Position numbers and translations under genes: made by a program | Shown here: piece by piece, positions 7,117 through 9,188 of the stretch | How the letters are laid out: each line of letters begins with the position of its first letter | How positions within the stretch are numbered: the first letter of the stretch is position 1 | Notes under the pieces: model-generated | Database searches by the model: none | Told to the model about the DNA's origin: nothing | What the model saw: only the letters and a program-made list of their open reading frames with translations | NCBI GenBank assembly: GCA_030691585.1 | Contig: JAUYEC010000185.1 | Span: 1 to 9,188 of the forward strand | Length of the DNA: 9,188 nucleotides | Direction of reading: 5' to 3' | Source of the DNA: Candidatus Omnitrophota bacterium | GTDB taxonomy: Bacteria > Omnitrophota > Gorgyraeia > Gygaellales > Profunditerraquicolaceae

Positions 7117-7206
7117 CGTGGGACGTCCGCTCGCTTTGCTCGCTTGAACGTAGGACGTAGGACGTTTTTGATTTTGCATCCCACGTCCTACGTCCCACGT
7201 CCTACG
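7117..7206. repeat. Inverted array of 7-base units (CGTAGGA/CGTGGGA)
   Basis: Positions 7179-7206 hold two perfect tandem 14-base units (TCCCACGTCCTACG). Positions 7148-7165 hold the opposite orientation as CGTAGGA heptamers, and a further CGTGGGACGTC lies at 7117-7127. 7148-7165 pairs with 7183-7200 with one mismatch, leaving a 17-nt loop. A small direct repeat (GCTCGCTT/GCTCGCTT around 7130-7145) sits in between. The array fills most of the gap between the GAF-ANTAR gene and the first hydrogenase gene. It has no sequence in common with the other three palindromes. No U-run follows the hairpin on the minus strand, so terminator function is not supported. Confidence 0.9.
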
Positions 7207-7220
7207 GTACATGAATTTTA

Positions 7221-7943
7221 CTATTTTTTACTTCCCTTGATTTCCCTGGCTAGAATGACGGCTTCGGCAATCTCGCGCATGGACTTACGGCTGTCCATAC
7301 TCTGCTTCTGGATCAGGCGGTATGCCTCCGAAGGCAGGATATTGGCGTCTTCCGAAAGGATTTCTTTGGCGCGTTCAACAAGCTTGCGGGTGGTCAGCGC
7401 CTCTTCGGCGCTGCGCGCCCTAAGATCCAGCTCAGCATTCTCAATGGCGACTGCCGCCTGGTTAGCCAGCGCCGTCAACACGTCAAGTTCCTGCTTGTTG
7501 AATTTGTGTTTCTTGGAGGTATAGCAGTTCAACACGCCTATCACCCTGCCTTTGACGGCTAAAGGAACACTGGCCAGCGAGCAAAGCCCCATTTTCTTTG
7601 CGATATCGCGGTTTAAGTAACGCTCGTCCTCCCGGACATCCAGGATGCATATCGGCTTATTAGTTGAAGCAACCTGGCCAATGATACCCTGGCCCAGCTT
7701 GATGTTGGGTTTTAAATTATATTCTTCGGAAACCGATTGCGTGGCCTTGATCGCCAGCTCTTTGGTGTTAGGGTCCAGGAGCATCAACGATGAGATCTTG
7801 GAATTCATGATATCAGCAGTGACATTTACGATCAGGCGCAGCAATTCCTCAAGGTAAAGCCCGGAGGTGATAAGGTTGGCTACCTTGGAAATGGCCTCGA
7901 TCTGCCTTAGATATATTTGATAGTTTTTGTTTTTAGTCGGCAT
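7221..7943 (-). CDS. GAF-ANTAR protein: sensor fused to RNA-binding antiterminator
   Basis: This 240-aa cytoplasmic protein has a GAF sensor domain at about residues 28-170 (IIGQVASTNKPICILDV, SVPLAVKGRVIGVLNCYTS, ANQAAVAIENA) and a C-terminal ANTAR domain at about 180-235 (LTTRKLVERAKEIL, then EAYRLIQKQSMDSRKSMREIAEAVIL). ANTAR proteins bind paired RNA hairpins and prevent transcription termination; here a GAF ligand or redox cue would replace the usual receiver domain. The frame extends to a TTG at 7970 inside a palindrome, but the ATG at 7943 is preferred, with AAGAAAG just before it as a weak ribosome site. The gene lies 41 nt after glnA on the same strand. ANTAR genes next to glnA are known in anaerobes, where they act in nitrogen control, so regulation of glnA is likely. 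The ligand cannot be read from the sequence. Confidence 0.93.
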   Translation of the reverse strand: MPTKNKNYQIYLRQIEAISKVANLITSGLYLEELLRLIVNVTADIMNSKISSLMLLDPNTKELAIKATQSVSEEYNLKPNIKLGQGIIGQVASTNKPICILDVREDERYLNRDIAKKMGLCSLASVPLAVKGRVIGVLNCYTSKKHKFNKQELDVLTALANQAAVAIENAELDLRARSAEEALTTRKLVERAKEILSEDANILPSEAYRLIQKQSMDSRKSMREIAEAVILAREIKGSKK

Positions 7944-7953
7944 CTTTCTTACC

Positions 7954-7982
7954 GTAGGGACAGGTTTCAAACCTGTCCCTAC
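7954..7982. repeat. 29-base palindrome between glnA and the GAF-ANTAR gene
   Basis: Arms 7954-7967 and 7969-7982 are perfect 14-base reverse complements (GTAGGGACAGGTTT) around one central base. It starts 2 nt after the glnA stop codon (7985-7987) and ends 10 nt before the GAF-ANTAR ATG. Relative to the elements at 1160 and 3820, two G-to-A changes in one arm are matched by C-to-T changes in the other. It could act as a hairpin in the glnA-GAF-ANTAR transcript, but no U-tract follows on the minus strand. Confidence 0.94.
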
Positions 7983-7984
7983 AT

Positions 7985-9188
7985 TTAAAGTATCGGCAGA
8001 TACTTATCTATTTCATACTGCGTTACCTGGGCCTTATATTCATCCCACTCCATCTTCTTGTTGCGGATGAAGAAATTGAACAGCTCTTCACCCAGCGCTT
8101 TCTTAACAAACTCCGACTTTTCCGTCACCTTGATCGCTTCCAAAAGGTCCTCGGGCAGCGAATTGATGCCGGCAGAGGCCCTTTGCTTTTCAGTCATATG
8201 GTAGATATTGTCATTGGCGGGTTCCGGCAACTGGTACTTCCTCTCCACGCCTTCAAGTCCTGCCGCAAGCATTACCGAAAATGCCAGATACGGGTTGCAT
8301 GCCGGGTCCGGTACACGGTATTCTATGCGCGTGGACTTTTCTTTGCCGGGTTTATACATCGGCACACGGATCAGGGCCGAGCGGTTCATCTGCGCCCAGC
8401 AAATATACACCGGGGCCTCATATCCGGGCACCAGGCGTTTATAAGAATTGACCCACTGGTTGGTGATTGATGTTATATCCGGGGCATGTTTTAATAAACC
8501 CGCGATATAATGCTTGGCGAGTGTTGAAAGGTGGAACTTGTCTTTCTTCTCAAAAAAAGCATTAGAAGCAGGCTTGCCGCCTTTGGCGGTAAACAGCGAC
8601 TGGTGCACATGCATACCGGAACCGTTTATGCCAAAGACCGGTTTGGGCATAAAACTGGCATGCAGGCCCTTGGCCTGGGCGATTTCTTTAGCCACCAGGC
8701 GGTAGGTCATCACGTTGTCGGCCATGGAAAGCGCGTCGCTATACCTTAAATCTATCTCGTGCTGGCTGGAGGCGCACTCATGATGGCTGTATTCTACGAT
8801 AATCCCCAGGTCCTCAAGTGCGCTTACCGTATCGTTGCGCACGCCCTGAGCGACATCCAAAGGTGTCAGGTCAAAATACCCGCCCTTATCCAGGATGATC
8901 GCGTTCTTAGGATTATTAAAATAGAAATATTCCAACTCCGGGCCGACGAAATATTCGTAACCCATCTTTCTTGTGCGTTCCAGGTTTTTCTTCAGCACAT
9001 AACGCGGGTCAGCGGCAAAAGGTTTGCCGTTAGGCATATAGATATCGCAGAACATTCTGGCTATCGGCTGTTCTTTTGATTCCCAGGTCAAAAGCGCAAA
9101 CGTGCTGATATCAGGACGGGCGATCATATCCGACTCTTCTATGCGGGCAAACCCTTCAATGGACGATCCGTCAAAACCCATGCCGTCG
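7985..9188 (-). CDS. glnA: Type I glutamine synthetase, GSI-alpha-like; 5' end outside the window
   Basis: The enzyme joins ammonia to glutamate with ATP to make glutamine. The frame is open through 9188, reading DG before MGFDGSSIEGF, so the ATG at 9179-9181 is internal and roughly the first 45 residues are missing. Signatures seen include GPELEYF, HHECASSQHEID (metal-binding glutamates), NGSGMHVHQSLF (catalytic His region), VPGYEAPVYICW with NRSALIRVP (ATP and glutamate site), and YRVPDPACNPYLAF. The C-terminus reads PANDNIYHMTEKQR where adenylylated GSI-beta enzymes carry their regulatory tyrosine loop. This fits the GSI-alpha type, which is usually not adenylylated, so control may instead fall to the adjacent ANTAR protein. 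HHECASSQHEID is an unusual version of the common HHEVAPGQHEID. No truncation or frameshift is seen. Confidence 0.96.
   Translation of the reverse strand, partial: DGMGFDGSSIEGFARIEESDMIARPDISTFALLTWESKEQPIARMFCDIYMPNGKPFAADPRYVLKKNLERTRKMGYEYFVGPELEYFYFNNPKNAIILDKGGYFDLTPLDVAQGVRNDTVSALEDLGIIVEYSHHECASSQHEIDLRYSDALSMADNVMTYRLVAKEIAQAKGLHASFMPKPVFGINGSGMHVHQSLFTAKGGKPASNAFFEKKDKFHLSTLAKHYIAGLLKHAPDITSITNQWVNSYKRLVPGYEAPVYICWAQMNRSALIRVPMYKPGKEKSTRIEYRVPDPACNPYLAFSVMLAAGLEGVERKYQLPEPANDNIYHMTEKQRASAGINSLPEDLLEAIKVTEKSEFVKKALGEELFNFFIRNKKMEWDEYKAQVTQYEIDKYLPIL

Noticed and set aside
7148..7200. Intrinsic terminator after the GAF-ANTAR gene
   Set aside because: The stem is long, but the bases after it on the minus strand (TCAAGCGAGC) are not a U-run, and the 17-nt loop is large. 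The same lack of a U-tract applies to the other three palindromes.
7117..7206. CRISPR array
   Set aside because: The units are 7 and 14 bases with no spacers of regular length, and no cas genes are present.
123..9079. Many plus-strand open frames of 60-164 codons across the window
   Set aside because: They lie opposite well-supported minus-strand genes, show no recognisable domains, and their composition is that of reverse-complemented membrane-protein codons. No plus-strand gene is supportable.

Overview
The window is bacterial, gene-dense DNA in which every supportable gene lies on the minus strand, so it is read from high to low coordinates. It holds two blocks. (1) Positions 9188 to 7221: the 3' part of a type I glutamine synthetase gene (glnA), then a GAF-ANTAR protein, which is a sensor fused to an RNA-binding antiterminator domain. 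Together they look like a nitrogen-assimilation unit. (2) Positions 7106 to 1: nine genes for a membrane complex related to respiratory complex I. The order is three antiporter-like proton-channel subunits (481, 603 and 476 aa), then NuoJ-, NuoK-, NuoA-, NuoB- and NuoC-like subunits, then the first 74 codons of the catalytic large subunit.

Block 2 would easily be labelled NADH dehydrogenase, but the large subunit begins with an intact L1 motif (RICGIC followed by H) and the small subunit has a CxxC instead of the tandem CC of NuoB. Both are marks of a group 4, energy-converting [NiFe] hydrogenase. The likely activity is coupling of H2 evolution or uptake to ion movement through the three antiporter-like subunits. 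The NuoH- and ferredoxin-like (NuoI) subunits and the L2 cysteines of the large subunit are not in the window and are expected downstream, past position 1. A NuoA-like subunit is unusual in a hydrogenase, and here it has lost the acidic pair of its conserved membrane motif.

The genes overlap or abut at most junctions. Only four gaps exceed 10 bases, and each is largely filled by an inverted repeat: 7954-7982, 7117-7206, 3820-3850 and 1160-1210. Three share a core (G-T/C-A-G-G-G-R-C-R-G-G-T-T) and differ by paired changes that keep both arms complementary. The fourth is a different family built of 7-base units. The elements start 2 to 14 nt after a stop codon.

The gene content suggests an anaerobic, H2-metabolising bacterium. 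The non-adenylylated-looking GSI-alpha type synthetase, the ANTAR neighbour, the unusual hydrogenase and the intergenic palindromes recall uncultured lineages such as Omnitrophota or Elusimicrobiota, but this placement is a low-confidence inference. I saw no tRNA, rRNA, CRISPR, transposase or phage gene, and no gene-free stretch longer than 114 bases.
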